Notes under the pieces: model-generated
Databases searched by the model: none
What the model saw: only the letters and a program-made list of their open reading frames with translations
Told to the model about the DNA's origin: nothing
Translations under genes and position numbers: made by a program
NCBI GenBank assembly: GCA_002361595.1
Contig: DETJ01000036.1
Coordinates: 1-6,956 of the forward strand
DNA: 6,956 nucleotides
From: Patescibacteria group bacterium UBA3291
Lineage (GTDB): Bacteria > Patescibacteriota > Gracilibacteria > Absconditabacterales > Absconditicoccaceae
Direction: 5' to 3'
In this document: positions 5,843 through 6,956 of the stretch, in pieces
Layout of the letters: each line of letters opens with the position of its first letter
How positions within the stretch are numbered: position 1 is the stretch's first letter

Positions 5843-6718
5843 ATGAAAATTATTGGAGCAATAGCTATATGTATATTATTATGATATTTTTGGATTTGGT
5901 TAATAAACCATATTTTTGCTAAACAAGAAAGAAAAATTTCTCGAAAATTATTCTGAACCAGTTTTTTATTAGTATGATCATTATTTGCATTCAACTATAT
6001 AATTAGAGCTATTTCTCCTGAGATACAAGCAATACAGGATGATACAATATCACTTAGTCGACGAAGTTATTTTCTATTATACTGTGGATTGATTTTCTTA
6101 TTTCTAATATTATTAAACTGAAACTGGAAGAAAAAACAGATTCGATTTTTATTTTTAATTTGGATGATATTATTTGCTGTAGTTGGATTTTTTGGATTGA
6201 AAATATGAATCTCTGCGACCATAATATATTATCTAGTATTAGCATATTCAGAGGAATTCTTAAAAATCTGAGCAACCGAAAATGAAGTAACCAAAACCGA
6301 ATTCTATTCATCAGATTTATTATTTTTTTCTATATTTATAGCACTCTGATTTAGCATTATCGAAAATCTTTTTTATCTATGAAGTGAAATTCTTTCAGCC
6401 GATCAGGAATGAATTTGGGGATTAGTATTTGGAAGATGAATTTTTACCTCATTATTACATTTTATCGCTACTGGATTAATCGCTTTGGTATTATATAAAC
6501 TATATCAGCAGCAATCTCTAAAAGATTTGAATATATGACAAAAAGTTTGGAGAATAGCGGTAGCAATATTGATTTGAGTTTTGATTCATCGATGATATAA
6601 TCTATCCGTTCAGCATATGAATCTCTTTATATATATTATATTAGTTTTTGGTGGATATTTTCTACTAACCTATATGTTGTTTTTGAGCGACTCATTATAC
6701 AAGAAAAAATCTGAGTAA
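5843..6718 (+). CDS. PrsW-like intramembrane protease
   Basis: 291 residues with UGA = Gly; polytopic membrane protein with about eight hydrophobic segments. PrsW-family proteases cut membrane proteins near or within the bilayer; Bacillus subtilis PrsW cuts the anti-sigma factor RsiW. Family motifs in the expected order: E137-E-F-L-K141 (the EExxK motif), the helix with E174-N175-L-F-Y, the G-R-G ... L-L-H206-F-I-A-T-G helix, and H249-R-G-Y-N253 near the end. By hand count 13 of 22 glycines are TGA, including those in the G-R-G and H-R-G-Y-N motifs. The ATG at 5843 gives an N-terminal hydrophobic helix; no Shine-Dalgarno sequence precedes it. It stands alone, with a palindromic -10 region upstream and a terminator at 6740-6766. 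No anti-sigma factor is visible nearby, so the substrate is unknown. Another membrane protease family with similar EExxK motifs (CPBP) is less likely given the motif set. Confidence 0.85.
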
Positions 6719-6739
6719 AGCATATTTTTTATTTGACAT

Positions 6740-6766
6740 TGGTAGTAATATTGCTACCATTTTTTT
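6740..6766 (+). terminator. Rho-independent terminator of the PrsW-like gene
   Basis: TGGTAG (6740-6745) pairs with CTACCA (6754-6759), extendable by one T-G pair, followed by T7 (6760-6766). It lies about 20 bp after the TAA at 6716-6718. Confidence 0.8.
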
Positions 6767-6956
6767 GTCATAAAAAAAGAAAAAAGATTCGGGAATCATA
6801 TCGGACATATTTGGGGTAGCTATCAATGGTGCATCGATTGGATAGTATACCGAGTTAGAGCGGGGTAGGTCGAAGAATTCATTTCTACTTTATGACAAAA
6901 CAGGGGTAAAACAAAAAAATCAAACAAAATCACGTGAAGATACAGAAAAACTATGA
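6767..6956 (+). other. Unassigned right end; no confident gene
   Basis: 190 bases without a supported gene. One plus-strand frame is open from 6846 to the end (TATACCGAG onward, with TGA as Gly in the last codon) and reads like a charged protein (Y-T-E-L-E-R-G-R-S-K-N-S-F-L-L-Y-D-K-T-G-V). It has no ATG. The same frame is also open upstream from the A-rich tract, broken only by a TAG at 6843-6845. An imperfect hairpin lies at 6815-6851. The part around 6790-6870 looks less AT-rich than nearby intergenic DNA. It could be the leader of a gene beyond the window, a gene fragment, or a structured RNA; I cannot decide. Confidence 0.3.

Noticed and set aside
6054..6311. Minus-strand open frame of 85 codons
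   Set aside because: Antisense to the PrsW-like gene, which carries family motifs on the plus strand.
6797..6956. tRNA, tmRNA or other known RNA gene at the right end
   Set aside because: No T-arm signature, no tmRNA acceptor-like ends, and no familiar core motif; only a weak local hairpin.

Overview
The window is AT-rich DNA that only makes sense with UGA read as glycine (NCBI translation table 25). This points to Candidatus Gracilibacteria (BD1-5) or Candidatus Absconditabacteria (SR1). Under the standard code almost every gene breaks into short pieces. With UGA = Gly, nine protein genes and one tRNA gene fill the window, each complete gene ending in TAA or TAG. About 70 in-frame TGA codons (hand count) fall at glycine positions, several of them in recognised family motifs.

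Layout. 1-509 (-): start of an M29-type metallo-aminopeptidase, running off the left edge. 636-1679 (-): secreted, C-terminally anchored surface protein with its own promoter and terminator. 1817-2905 (-): lipoprotein with a YkuD L,D-transpeptidase domain. Divergent from it, 3090-3623 (+): a smaller anchored surface protein that shares both a beta-type domain and a P-x-T-G-P C-terminal anchor with the 636-1679 protein. 5010 down to 3642 (-): a three-gene operon of unrecognised small soluble proteins behind a near-consensus sigma70 promoter. 5115-5504 (-): a small two-helix membrane protein whose 3' end is ambiguous. 5630-5707 (-): tRNA-His(GTG) with encoded G-1 and CCA. 5843-6718 (+): a PrsW-like intramembrane protease. 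6767-6956: no confident gene.

Taken together, the left half looks like an envelope module: a peptidoglycan cross-linking enzyme and two anchored exported proteins, consistent with a wall-bearing cell with a Gram-positive-like surface. The centre holds a conserved-looking but unrecognised operon. Recognisable promoters are of sigma70 type with short leaders. I found no Shine-Dalgarno sequence before any start codon, even inside the operon. Terminators are compact hairpins, and two of them overlap the ends of coding regions. No mobile element, CRISPR array or rRNA was seen.
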